The notes beneath the pieces are model-generated. The model was not told where the DNA came from and ran no database searches. It saw only the letters and a program-made list of their open reading frames with translations. 64,000 nucleotides of DNA from Verrucomicrobium sp. BvORR034 (GTDB lineage: Bacteria > Verrucomicrobiota > Verrucomicrobiia > Verrucomicrobiales > Verrucomicrobiaceae): the NCBI RefSeq assembly GCF_000739635.1, contig NZ_BATQ01000045.1:16608-80607 (forward strand). The letters run 5' to 3'. Made by a program: the position numbers and the translations under genes. Within the stretch, counting starts at the first letter, position 1; each line of letters begins with the position of its first letter. Below are positions 8,961-17,476 of the stretch, piece by piece.

Positions 8961-10235
8961 ATGAATATTTGCATGATGACCAACACCTACCTGCCCCATG
9001 TGGGTGGGGTGGCCCGCTCGGTGAGCACCTTTGCGGAGGAATACAGGAAACAGCGTCACAAGGTGCTGGTGGTGGCACCTACATTTGAGGGGCGGCCTCC
9101 ACCGAAGCGGCTGGAGGCGTATGTGGAGCGCGTGGCGGCGATCCAGAACTTCAACGGCAGCGATTTTTCCGTCTGTCTGCCCATGGCGGGAGCTCTGAAT
9201 GAGCGTTTGGACACCTTTCAGGCGGACGTCATACATGCCCATCACCCCTTCTTGCTGGGAGCCACGGCTCTGCGGGTGGGGGCCAGCAAGAACGTGCCTG
9301 TGGTCTTCACCCACCATACGCGGTACGAGGATTACACTCACTACGTCCCATTTGACTCACCGGCCCTCCGCGAAGTGGCGATCAATCTGTCCACCCACTT
9401 TGCCAACTTGTGCGACGGCGTGATTGCTCCGAGCGAGAGCATTGCCGCAATGATCAAAGAACGCGGGGTGGAGTCGCCGATCAAGGTGGTTCCCACCGGC
9501 ATTGACATCAAGGCCTTCTCCTCCGGGGACGGTCGCGGGGTGAGGAAAAAACTCAAGATCCCCGACGATGCCTTTGTGGTAGGTCACCTGGGCCGTCTCG
9601 CAGCAGAAAAGAATCTCAAGTATCTCGCCGACGCGGTGGGGTTGTTTCTTAAGAACACCCCCGGAGCGCGATTCCTCGTGGTAGGCAGTGGCCCGGCGGA
9701 GGAAACGGTGCTGGAGTCACTCACCCGGCAGGGTGTAGCGGATCGTCTCCACCTGGCGGGCAAGTTGACGGGACCCCGTCTGACGGCCGCCTATCATGCC
9801 ATGGACGTGTTTGCCTTTGCCTCCATGAGCGAGACCCAGGGTCTGGTGCTGGCAGAGGCCATGGCCGCAGGACTGCCGGTGGTGGCGCTGGATGCGCCGG
9901 GCGCCAGGGAGGTCTTGAAAGACGGGGTGAATGGCATTCAGCTCCCTCCGGATGCGAATGCACAGAGCTTTGCCACCGCGATTGCGCGCCTGCACGACGA
10001 CTCCGGCATGCGAGACTCCTGTACCAAGGCTGCGCGGCAGACTGCCAGTGCCTTTTCAAAAGAGCGTTGTGCAGAAATGGCGCTGGATTTCTATGCGGAG
10101 ATCCGACACGGGACGCTGCGTCAACGCCAGGAGATCGAGCAAAGTCCCTGGGGCACCATGGTGGAGCGGCTCGGCGTGGAGTGGCGTCTTATCACCGAAC
10201 GTGCGGATGCCGTGGTCAGCGCGCTGATGGTATAA
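8961..10235 (+). CDS. Group 1 (GT4) glycosyltransferase
   Basis: The 424-residue enzyme begins MNICMMTNTYLPHVGGVARSV, cut here as MNICMMTNTYLPHVGG, the GT4 start with a glycine-rich loop. An ATG 12 bases upstream is possible. The second Rossmann domain has VVGHLGRLAAEKNL and SETQGLVLAEAMAAGLPVV, containing the EX7E sugar-nucleotide motif. It resembles diacylglycerol glucosyltransferases and mannosyltransferases of lipid glycosylation, but acceptor and sugar cannot be read from sequence. It lies 40 bases before the phosphatase/EEP fusion on the same strand, so a shared lipid-related job is plausible. Confidence 0.88.
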   Translation: MNICMMTNTYLPHVGGVARSVSTFAEEYRKQRHKVLVVAPTFEGRPPPKRLEAYVERVAAIQNFNGSDFSVCLPMAGALNERLDTFQADVIHAHHPFLLGATALRVGASKNVPVVFTHHTRYEDYTHYVPFDSPALREVAINLSTHFANLCDGVIAPSESIAAMIKERGVESPIKVVPTGIDIKAFSSGDGRGVRKKLKIPDDAFVVGHLGRLAAEKNLKYLADAVGLFLKNTPGARFLVVGSGPAEETVLESLTRQGVADRLHLAGKLTGPRLTAAYHAMDVFAFASMSETQGLVLAEAMAAGLPVVALDAPGAREVLKDGVNGIQLPPDANAQSFATAIARLHDDSGMRDSCTKAARQTASAFSKERCAEMALDFYAEIRHGTLRQRQEIEQSPWGTMVERLGVEWRLITERADAVVSALMV

Positions 10236-10275
10236 GGAAATGGCGCGTGGAGTTTGAAGAAAAACACTTTTCAAG

Positions 10276-12690
10276 ATGTTTGACCGCATAGAATCCTTCT
10301 TTCACCGGCTTCGTCGCCGCGTGAGCCGTAGTGAGTGGGCCATCCGCCATCTGGGGCTTAAGGCCTCTGAGGATACGGGGGAAGAGCCCGGGCTCCTGCT
10401 GATCCAGATCGACGGGCTGGCCCGCCATCAGTTGGAGGCTGCGATGAAAAAGGGGCGTATGCCCTTCCTGAAAAAGCTGGTGGATCGCAGCGAATATCAT
10501 CTTACCACCTTCTACTCGGGCCTGCCCAGCACCACTCCGGCGGTGCAGGCTGAATTGTACTACGGTGTCCACGCCGGTGTCCCAGCCTTCAGCTTTCGGG
10601 ACCGGTCCACCGGTGAGACCGGGATGATGTTTTACTCGGAGTGGGCCAAGAAGTTCGAGGCAGAGTTTCAGTCGCGTGCTGAGGGCCTGCTCAAAGGCGG
10701 CAGTTCGTGGTCTAACATTTACTCCGGCGGGGCCGATCTGGAGGAGAGCCACTTTTGCGCGGCAAGCAATGGGCTGGGGGACATGTGGCGGTCGGGAAAG
10801 TTCCGCAACATGCTCTTGTTCGCCGTGCTGAACATCCCCGCGGTGTTGCGCATCCTTGGGCTGTTGCTGCTGGAGCTGGTGATTGCCGTGCCCCTGGCCC
10901 TCATTGGAGTCATCAAAGGGCAGGGCTGGGGGCGGGAGATGTCGATGGTGCTTTCGCGTACCTTTATTGGCATCGGATTGCGCGAGGTGGTGACCATCGG
11001 AGGGAAGGTGGATGTGACACGCGGTCTTCCCATAGTGCACCTGAACTTCCTGGGCTATGACGAACTCGCCCATCGCCGCGGCCCGGGTTCGCAATTTGCG
11101 CACTGGTCGCTGAAGGGCATCGACCGCGCCATCAAGAACCTCTATCGCGCCGCGCATCGTTCCCGCCGGCGGGATTATCAGGTGTGGATTTTTTCAGATC
11201 ACGGTCAGGAGAGATCGCGGTCTTTTGCCACGGAAATCAAAGGCGGCATTGAGGCCGTGATCGCAGACTGCCTGGGGGTGGATCCTCCGACGGCACGCAA
11301 GAGTGACGCCGCAGTGACCTCCAATCCCTCCTGCAACACCCAGGCGCAAAAGCGGCGTTCCCACCCGGATGCTTCTGTGTCTGAAGGGGAGATGAGGCGG
11401 GGCTTCACCGTCGCCGCCGTGGGGCCGGTGGGGCATGTCTATTTCAACCGGCCCGTGGAGGACGGGGAGCTCCTCCGTCTGGCCAGACAGCTGGTTCAGG
11501 AAAAACAGGTGCCGGGAGTTTTGATGAAACAAAAGGATGGCCGCATCACTTGGTATCATGCGGGCGGGAAAACTTCAGTCCCAGAGGGGGCGGCCGATTT
11601 GTTCGCCCGGCACCCGGAAGGCATGCGCCAGGTGCTGGCTGAGGATCTGGTCACCTTCTGCAACAATCCCAATGCCGGCGACCTCGTGTTGTTGGGGTGG
11701 GGGCCACAGAACAGGAACTGGACCTTTGCGGAGGAGCGCGGGTCCCACGCCGGGGCTGGGCCGGAGGAGACGCAGGGCTTCCTGCTGGTGCCCCCTGCCA
11801 CCCGCGGCCTGGTGGGAGGCGGAGGTTTTGTCCGCCCTGACCGACTCCGCGCGGCCGCCCTGCATCATCTGGGACGTGATAGTGACCTCGAACCCCATGC
11901 GGATGCCGGGGATGGGCCTGTGCTGCGGGTGATGAGCTACAATGCCCACAGTTGCATCGGCATGGATGGGCGCGTCTCGCCGCGACGCATCGCCCGGGTG
12001 ATCAACCATTACTCACCGGATCTCGTGGCAGTGCAGGAACTGGAGCACGGGCGATCCCGCTCTCGTGGAGAGGACCAGGCCACGAGGGTGGCAGAGCTGA
12101 CGGGGTACGAGGTGGTGTTCTGTCCTACGGTCACCCGCGCCGCGGAGCGTTATGGCCATGCCTTGCTGAGTCGTCGTCCAGTGGAGGTGGTGAAGACCGG
12201 GCAGCTCCCTGCCGATCCGGGAAACTGGTGGCCGGAGCCGCGGTCCGCCATCTGGGTGCGGACGAAGCTGGAGGGGCAGGTCGTCAATATGGTGGCCACG
12301 CACCTTGGGCTCAGTAGCAGGGAGCGTGTGGCCCAGATGCTGGCCCTGCTGGGGCCGGACTGGCTCGGTCCCGTCGTGGACAAGGAGCCAGTCGTGCTTT
12401 GTGGTGACTTCAACTTCGGGGTGGGGAGCCCTGGCTATAAACTGGCCATCACCACCCTGCGGGATGTGCAGCGGATCACGAAGGGGTGGCGTCCGGTGAA
12501 CACCTTCAGCTCTCTGCAGCCGTTCATCCGGCTGGACCATGTCTTCGTTTCCTCGCACTTCGATGTGGAAAAGCTGCGCGTGCCTCGCACCCAGGTCACG
12601 CGGGTGGCTTCGGATCATCTTCCGCTGGTGGCCGACCTGCGGCTATCTTCTTCCGCAGCCGCTGAAACGACCACGCCGAAAGCACCATGA
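10276..12690 (+). CDS. Fusion: alkaline-phosphatase-superfamily phosphodiesterase plus EEP (endonuclease/exonuclease/phosphatase) domain
   Basis: This 804-residue protein has two hydrolase domains. The first (residues about 35-430) has metal-site Asp46 in LLLIQIDGLARHQ, a likely nucleophile in LPSTTPAVQAELY (about 86-87), LNFLGYDELAHRRGP (about 256-270) and WIFSDHGQE (about 303-311). A hydrophobic stretch near residues 180-215 probably anchors it to the membrane. The second (about 548-804) is a full EEP domain: VMSYNAHSC, DLVAVQELEHG, VATHLGLSSRE, VVLCGDFNFG, RLDHVFVSS and ASDHLPLVADL. Neighbours are a lipid-type GT4 and a TVP38-like membrane protein. I infer a role in phospholipid or glycolipid headgroup turnover. 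Its last 95 bases overlap the convergent next gene. Confidence 0.85.
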   Translation: MFDRIESFFHRLRRRVSRSEWAIRHLGLKASEDTGEEPGLLLIQIDGLARHQLEAAMKKGRMPFLKKLVDRSEYHLTTFYSGLPSTTPAVQAELYYGVHAGVPAFSFRDRSTGETGMMFYSEWAKKFEAEFQSRAEGLLKGGSSWSNIYSGGADLEESHFCAASNGLGDMWRSGKFRNMLLFAVLNIPAVLRILGLLLLELVIAVPLALIGVIKGQGWGREMSMVLSRTFIGIGLREVVTIGGKVDVTRGLPIVHLNFLGYDELAHRRGPGSQFAHWSLKGIDRAIKNLYRAAHRSRRRDYQVWIFSDHGQERSRSFATEIKGGIEAVIADCLGVDPPTARKSDAAVTSNPSCNTQAQKRRSHPDASVSEGEMRRGFTVAAVGPVGHVYFNRPVEDGELLRLARQLVQEKQVPGVLMKQKDGRITWYHAGGKTSVPEGAADLFARHPEGMRQVLAEDLVTFCNNPNAGDLVLLGWGPQNRNWTFAEERGSHAGAGPEETQGFLLVPPATRGLVGGGGFVRPDRLRAAALHHLGRDSDLEPHADAGDGPVLRVMSYNAHSCIGMDGRVSPRRIARVINHYSPDLVAVQELEHGRSRSRGEDQATRVAELTGYEVVFCPTVTRAAERYGHALLSRRPVEVVKTGQLPADPGNWWPEPRSAIWVRTKLEGQVVNMVATHLGLSSRERVAQMLALLGPDWLGPVVDKEPVVLCGDFNFGVGSPGYKLAITTLRDVQRITKGWRPVNTFSSLQPFIRLDHVFVSSHFDVEKLRVPRTQVTRVASDHLPLVADLRLSSSAAAETTTPKAP

Positions 12691-13375
12691 TGATGACGCC
12701 ATAGAGCAGAAACAGGCTGACGGTCAGCGGACTCAGGCGGTCGCTGAATTCGCCGAACGCGATGCCGACAATGCTGCGGGCGACATTGATGGGCAGGCTC
12801 CATGCGAGATACACATTCAGCGGCACCCCCACCAGAGGCAGCACATAAATCTGTGCCGAATACGGGGCTCCCGGCAGCAACATGGTGAAGATGGTCAGGG
12901 GCTGGTGCGCCGCGTCCGGCAGACGTCGGCGCAGGGCGTTCAACCGGCGGGCGAAGAAGTTCGGCGCCAGGCCAACGATGCGATGCGCAGCGAGCAACTG
13001 TAGCAGGATGGAAATCGCCACTAGAGCAAATCCCCACCCCAGTCCGAAGCGCACACCCGCCACGGCGTGAAGCACACTCACGGGAAATCCCAGCAGAGGC
13101 AGCACGGTCATAAGGATGAACACCACCGGCCCATTGATGTGGGCGGCGCGGTCATGGAGTGCCGCGACATCGATCTGGCGGTATATCCAGGAGAGCAGCA
13201 GCAGGGCCGCGACCAGAATAGCCGCCAGCCGCCACTGTTGAGGCGTGACTTTGATGCGGCGGCATTTCTCCCACCAAGTGGGAGCTTGCTGGCGGAGGAT
13301 GATACCCGGCCCCTGGTGATCCTCGGGGGTGGGACTGGAGGCTGGGGGCGGCATGATGGCTGGCAAAGGTTGCAC
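12596..13375 (-). CDS. TVP38/TMEM64 (DedA-like) family membrane protein
   Basis: The 259-residue product has a proline-rich cytoplasmic start and about five membrane segments, beginning LAAILVAALLLLSWIY. The core VLPLLGFPVSVLHAVAGVRF followed by GWGFALVAIS is the family's re-entrant signature. A later block (LLPGAPYSAQIYVLPLVG) matches the second conserved loop. These proteins are linked to lipid scrambling or transport. The start is a GTG at 13375; an ATG at 13354 is the alternative. It converges on the phosphatase/EEP fusion with a 95-base overlap of coding sequence. Confidence 0.85.
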   Translation of the reverse strand: MQPLPAIMPPPASSPTPEDHQGPGIILRQQAPTWWEKCRRIKVTPQQWRLAAILVAALLLLSWIYRQIDVAALHDRAAHINGPVVFILMTVLPLLGFPVSVLHAVAGVRFGLGWGFALVAISILLQLLAAHRIVGLAPNFFARRLNALRRRLPDAAHQPLTIFTMLLPGAPYSAQIYVLPLVGVPLNVYLAWSLPINVARSIVGIAFGEFSDRLSPLTVSLFLLYGVIIMVLSAWSFQRLRKKIAAGRPPAEDDPKPPA

Positions 13376-13480
13376 CCTTCAATCATCCATCGCGTGGCTT
13401 GATGGGGACGGTTGCTGCGGACTTGCCCAGTCCGAAAATCATGAGACAACCACCCCACAGGCATGTCTCGAATCAGAGGC

Positions 13481-13666
13481 ATGACAACTCTACAAATGAA
13501 AGGCACTTGGAACGAGGTCAAAGGCAAGCTGAAACAGAAATATGGTCAGCTGACCGATGATGACCTCCAGTTTGAAGAGGGCAAAGAAGACGAACTTCTG
13601 GGCCGGCTTCAAAAACGACTTGGCAGAAGCAAGGAAGATGTCCGCAAGTTCATTGCGGACCTTTGA
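13481..13666 (+). CDS. CsbD-family stress protein
   Basis: The 61-residue product (MTTLQMKGTWNEVKGKLK) continues with KYGQLTDDDLQF, matching the CsbD family, small soluble proteins of general stress responses with unknown biochemical role. The ATG at 13481 matches the family's usual N-terminus; an upstream ATG at 13463 would add six residues. A clear terminator follows 30 bases after the stop, so the unit is monocistronic. Confidence 0.9.
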   Translation: MTTLQMKGTWNEVKGKLKQKYGQLTDDDLQFEEGKEDELLGRLQKRLGRSKEDVRKFIADL

Positions 13667-13696
13667 TTTTGGTTTTGCCAGGCGTAAACTATTTGT

Positions 13697-13731
13697 CCTG
13701 CCCGTGACGTTTGTTGCGGGCAGGTTTTTTT
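13697..13731 (+). terminator. Rho-independent terminator of the CsbD gene
   Basis: An 8-base stem, CCTGCCCG (13697-13704) with CGGGCAGG (13717-13724), closes a 12-base loop and is followed by seven Ts. The T-run is on the plus strand only, so it ends the CsbD transcript. Confidence 0.9.
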
Positions 13732-13740
13732 AACCCCGTT

Positions 13741-14061
13741 TCATTCTGTTCCTGAGGTTCGGTTCCTCAGACGTTTTTGCCACCTCGCCGGATCTTGAGA
13801 ACAATGAAATACGGAGTAGACGACGATACTCCCCTCGCTCGCTTCGTAAAAGAGCTCGAACGGAAATCGTCTTATCAAACCTCGACGAAATTGATCAACG
13901 GCAACAGGAAAGATTTCGGGGTGCCTTTGAATCATGTCCGTACATGCCTCGATACAACGGAGGAACTCTTCTCCCAATCCGGGTTCCCGGCTCTCGTACC
14001 ACTCAAATGCAGTGGAGACGTCGATAGCAGCTTCTGGGGTGTACCTTAAAGCCTTAGTCAT
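13741..14061 (-). CDS. RelE/ParE-family toxin
   Basis: The 106-residue basic protein begins with YTPEAAIDVSTAFEWYESR, the helical hairpin of the family, then GLGEEFLRCIEACTDMIQRHP and a strand-rich end (RRFPFELFYEASEGSIVVYSV). Such toxins cleave mRNA on the ribosome (RelE type) or poison gyrase (ParE type); sequence alone does not decide. It overlaps the upstream antitoxin by 8 bases, the usual translational coupling of a toxin-antitoxin operon. Confidence 0.9.
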   Translation of the reverse strand: MTKALRYTPEAAIDVSTAFEWYESREPGLGEEFLRCIEACTDMIQRHPEIFPVAVDQFRRGLIRRFPFELFYEASEGSIVVYSVFHCSQDPARWQKRLRNRTSGTE

Positions 14062-14284
14062 TCGCAGTCCGAGCGATCTGCTTCACTTGTTCCCAAGAGA
14101 GCGAAGACGCTGGATTCTGCGTCAGCGCATCTTTGCGTCTCCGCAGTTCGTCCATCTTCCAGCTTGAAAGATCTGGCACCGCAGCACCTGATTCCTCGTT
14201 GGCAATGCTATCCCACAGATCTTCAACCAACTGGAGGCGCTCAGCCCGGCCAAGCTTGAAGAGGGGGGCAAATTCAGCCTTCAT
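14054..14284 (-). CDS. Addiction-module antitoxin (TIGR02574-like)
   Basis: The 76-residue protein (LFKLGRAERLQLVEDLWDSI) is of the short antitoxin family that pairs with RelE/ParE toxins: a conserved helix with LVEDLWDSIA, then a charged toxin-binding tail (RRRKDALTQNP). It precedes the toxin and overlaps it by 8 bases. It probably also autoregulates the pair. Confidence 0.9.
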   Translation of the reverse strand: MKAEFAPLFKLGRAERLQLVEDLWDSIANEESGAAVPDLSSWKMDELRRRKDALTQNPASSLSWEQVKQIARTAND

Positions 14285-14339
14285 TGGGTGACGATTAGCC
14301 TAAAAAGAAGCTTTGATCAAGTAAATGCGGGGTGCCCCG

Positions 14340-15476
14340 TCAATCCAGCGTCATCTTGTACCGCTTGAGCGCCAGGGAGGAGGCGACCAGGACAAAGGCG
14401 AGGATGGGCCAGACGTGGGGCAAAACTTCATACATCGTGTTGTCCTTGAGCAGGATGCCGCGGACGATGCGGAGAAAGTGAGTGAGCGGGAAGACGCTGC
14501 CGACGTACTGTGCCCACTCCGGCATGCCGCGGAAGGGGAACATGAATCCTGAGAGAAGAATGTTCGGGAGGAAAAAGAACATGGTCATCTGCATGGCCTG
14601 CAACTGACTTTTCGCCAGGGTGGAAAACGTGAACCCTACGGCCAGGCAGGCGACGATGAAGAGACCTGCCGCACCTGCCAGCAGGGCGAGCGATCCCAGC
14701 ATGGGTACCTGAAAAAGCACCTTGGCGGCCACCAGAATGACGCCCACCTGCACGTAGCCAATGACCACATAGGGGATGATCTTTCCCACCATGACCTCGA
14801 GCGGGCGGGCGGGAGTGGCCAGCAGATTTTCCATGGTGCCCTTTTCCCGCTCGCGGGTGACGGAGAGCGCGGTCATCATGATCATGGTCATGGTGAGGAT
14901 CACGCCCATGAGGCCGGGTACGATGTTATAACTCGTCAGCCCCTCGGGATTGTAGCGCCGCTGCACGCGCACCTCAAAGGGGTCTTCACTGGTCTTCAGC
15001 GAGGCCAGAGGTCCGCTCAACTCCCGGTTGATGGACTGGCGGCCCAGGGTGCTGATCACGCTAAGGGCATTCCCGGTCGCCGAAGGGTCAGTGGCGTCCG
15101 CAGCGAGCAGGACGTTTGGTCGCTCTCCGCGTTGCAAGCTGCGATCGAAGCCTGAGGGGATCACCAGGAGAAATTGCACCTCCCCGAGGGCCAGCAGGCG
15201 GTCGCCCTCGTCCTCGCTGGCGGGCTTGTGGGTCACTTCAAAGTACGCGGAGTTCTCCAGCGCACTCACCATGCTTCGCGCAAATGGACCGGGATCCGCA
15301 CAGACCACCGCCGTGGGCAACTGTTTGGGATCGGAGTTGATCGCGTAGCCAAAGAGCAACAGCTGCAAGAGCGGCACGCCGATCATCATCGCAAACGTGA
15401 GTCGATCCCGGCGCACCTGGATGAACTCCTTGATGAGGACGGCCCGGACTCGTGCGAGGGAGAAGCGGTGGCTCAT
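14340..15476 (-). CDS. ABC-2 type transporter permease (YbhR/YbhS-like)
   Basis: The 378-residue protein has an N-terminal membrane segment (LTFAMMIGVPLLQLLLFGYA), a large periplasmic domain (about residues 48-170) and five C-terminal membrane segments. TREREKGTMENLLATP is the typical ABC-2 coupling motif between the domain and the membrane bundle. It is the last gene of a TetR-MFP-ATPase-permease operon. E. coli ybhGFSR has two permeases; only one is seen here, so it may act as a homodimer. Confidence 0.92.
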   Translation of the reverse strand: MSHRFSLARVRAVLIKEFIQVRRDRLTFAMMIGVPLLQLLLFGYAINSDPKQLPTAVVCADPGPFARSMVSALENSAYFEVTHKPASEDEGDRLLALGEVQFLLVIPSGFDRSLQRGERPNVLLAADATDPSATGNALSVISTLGRQSINRELSGPLASLKTSEDPFEVRVQRRYNPEGLTSYNIVPGLMGVILTMTMIMMTALSVTREREKGTMENLLATPARPLEVMVGKIIPYVVIGYVQVGVILVAAKVLFQVPMLGSLALLAGAAGLFIVACLAVGFTFSTLAKSQLQAMQMTMFFFLPNILLSGFMFPFRGMPEWAQYVGSVFPLTHFLRIVRGILLKDNTMYEVLPHVWPILAFVLVASSLALKRYKMTLD

Positions 15477-15487
15477 GGGGGGGAGGA

Positions 15488-15581
15488 GTTATGGGTTAGG
15501 AGTTGGAAGGCGGAGTGGAGTCTGAAGTGGGGATGGTGCATGTGGCATCTAACATCTAACTCATAACTTTTAACCTCTAAC
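15488..15581. repeat. GTTANNN inverted heptamer pair B
   Basis: The left arm (15488-15508) has three units on the plus strand (GTTATGG, GTTAGGA, GTTGGAA). The right arm (15547-15581) has five units in the opposite orientation (ATCTAAC twice, TCATAAC, TTTTAAC, CTCTAAC). A 38-base unique middle separates them. The element fills the gap between the permease and ATPase genes of the efflux operon, so it must be transcribed; the arms could pair in the mRNA. The ATPase stop lies three bases beyond the right arm. Confidence 0.8.
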
Positions 15582-15583
15582 CC

Positions 15584-16504
15584 CTAGCCAAAATTATCGA
15601 CACTCTTGTCCATCAGACTAATGAACACGTCTTCCAGGCCCGGCTTGATGCGATGCAGCGTCAGGTCAGAACGCTGGCGGAAGGGGGCCAGTGCCTTCTC
15701 CAGGGCATCGTGGTTGCGCCCGCTCACGTGAAGGGTCAGGCCAAAAGGAACCACCATTTCCACCTCGGACAGCTGCCTGAGTTCACGGGAGAGCTCGGGA
15801 AGGTCTGAGCCGGACACTTCCCAGATGTCCAGTCCGGAGCGGTCCACGACCTCTCCGGCGGTGCCTTCCACCACCTTCCTGCCGTAGGCCATGTACACCA
15901 GTTCATGGCACTGCTCGGCCTCGTCCATGTAGTGGGTGCTGACTAGCACCGTCATGCCTTCTGAGGCGAGCTGGTGAATGTTCTCCCAGAAATCTCGACG
16001 GGCCTTGGGGTCCACGCCAGCGGTGGGCTCGTCCAGCAGCAGCAGCTTGGGTTCGTGGAGCAAACAGGCGGCGAGCGCCAGGCGCTGCTTCCAGCCTCCG
16101 GAGAGGGAACCGGCGAGTTGCTGTCTGCGGGTGGCCAGGCCAAGACGTTCAAGGGTCTTTGCCACCACCTCTTTTCTTCGCGGCACGGCATAGATGCGGG
16201 CTATGAAGTCGAGGTTTTCTGAAATGCTCAGATCCTCGTAGAGACTGAACTTCTGGGTCATGTAGCCGACGTGCTTTTTAATCTCGGCAGTCTGGGTGCG
16301 AATGTCGAAGTCCAGGCAGGTTCCTTCTCCCGCATCCGGGGTCAGCAGCCCGCACAGCATGCGGATGGTCGTCGTCTTGCCACTTCCGTTGGGTCCCAGG
16401 AAGCCGTGAATGCGGCCGCCTTCCACCCGGATGGAAAAGTCATCCACCACCTTGCGGCCGTCGAAGGCCTTGGTGAGGTGTCGGACGTCGATGACAGCAC
16501 TCAT
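15584..16504 (-). CDS. ABC transporter ATP-binding protein (YbhF-like, single ATPase)
   Basis: The 306-residue ATPase has Walker A GPNGSGKTTT (about residues 36-45), signature LSGGWKQRLALA, Walker B LLLLDEPTAGVDP and the switch histidine in VLVSTHYMDEAEQC. The C-terminal 80 residues form the regulatory tail of ABC-2 exporters. E. coli YbhF is a double ATPase; this one is single. It lies 24 bases after the membrane fusion protein and before the permease. Confidence 0.95.
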   Translation of the reverse strand: MSAVIDVRHLTKAFDGRKVVDDFSIRVEGGRIHGFLGPNGSGKTTTIRMLCGLLTPDAGEGTCLDFDIRTQTAEIKKHVGYMTQKFSLYEDLSISENLDFIARIYAVPRRKEVVAKTLERLGLATRRQQLAGSLSGGWKQRLALAACLLHEPKLLLLDEPTAGVDPKARRDFWENIHQLASEGMTVLVSTHYMDEAEQCHELVYMAYGRKVVEGTAGEVVDRSGLDIWEVSGSDLPELSRELRQLSEVEMVVPFGLTLHVSGRNHDALEKALAPFRQRSDLTLHRIKPGLEDVFISLMDKSVDNFG

Positions 16505-16528
16505 GGTCGCGATCCTTGGGGTTGTTTC

Positions 16529-17476
16529 CTAATGGAGGTGCACTTCCACCGGCTGACCGGGGTGCAGTTTAGGGGCATCCGCAGCCTGTGGGCGGGCCTC
16601 ACACAGAAAGACAAGCTTCTCCCTCGTCTCCCGGCTGTAGATAACAGGGGGCGTGTACTCTGCCTGGCTGGAGATGAAGCTGACCGTCGCCTGCACGGGG
16701 GCGGCTCCGTCCATGTGGATCGCGACGCTGGCCCCCTTGGACAGGCGGGCCAGCTGAGCCTCCGGCACATAGAAGCGGATTTTCACGTTCGCCGGTGGCA
16801 GCAGGGTTACCACAGGTGTGCCTGCGGGGATCCATTCCCCGGCTTCATAGAGGGTGTCTTCCACCCGGGCGGCGGCTGGCGCAGTCTGCGTCTTTTCCTT
16901 TAACCTCCACTCCGCCCCGGCGAGCTGATCACGAGCCGCCTTCACTTCGGACTGCGCGGCTTCGATGGCGTCGGGCCGACCACCAAGTTTGGCCACCACA
17001 ATCTGTGCGGAGAGCTCAGCCACCCTGGCCCGGTCCCGGTGCTCATTGGAGCGGGCCTGATCCAGGTCTGCGGCCGCCAGCGCTTTGGACCGTACCAGCG
17101 GCTCCACGCGTTTCAACTCGGCCGAAGAAAGGTCCAGCGCAGCCTGCGCCTGCCGGAGGCTTGCATCCTTTGCCGCAAGTTCCTCGGTGCGATCACCCTT
17201 CAGCAGGTCGGCCAGCCGGGCCTCCGCGGTGGCCACTCTTGCAGCCGCCTCGTTGCGCGCGGCCAGTTCGTCATCCGTGTTCAGGGAGAACAGCGGCGCT
17301 CCGGCAGTGATTTCATCGCCCCGCATGACATCGCGTTTCACCAGGCGGCCCGCCACCGGGGCCGCCACCCGGACGTAGTCGGCCTCCACATAGCCGTTGA
17401 GCAGATTGGGATCGCTCTTGGTGCATGCAGGGAGGGCCAGCAAAGTGGCCAGGAGCATGGGAAGCCGAGTTTTCAT
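16529..17476 (-). CDS. HlyD-family membrane fusion lipoprotein (YbhG-like)
   Basis: The 315-residue protein has a lipoprotein signal (MKTRLPMLLATLLALPAC, lipid cysteine 18). A biotinyl-lipoyl-like half (APVAGRLVKRDVMRGDEI) precedes a long alpha-helical hairpin (about residues 70-200) and the second half motif (YEAGEWIPAGTPVVTLLPP). It would connect the inner-membrane ABC pump with an outer-membrane channel, which is not encoded here. The start overlaps the TetR stop by 4 bases. Confidence 0.92.
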   Translation of the reverse strand: MKTRLPMLLATLLALPACTKSDPNLLNGYVEADYVRVAAPVAGRLVKRDVMRGDEITAGAPLFSLNTDDELAARNEAAARVATAEARLADLLKGDRTEELAAKDASLRQAQAALDLSSAELKRVEPLVRSKALAAADLDQARSNEHRDRARVAELSAQIVVAKLGGRPDAIEAAQSEVKAARDQLAGAEWRLKEKTQTAPAAARVEDTLYEAGEWIPAGTPVVTLLPPANVKIRFYVPEAQLARLSKGASVAIHMDGAAPVQATVSFISSQAEYTPPVIYSRETREKLVFLCEARPQAADAPKLHPGQPVEVHLH

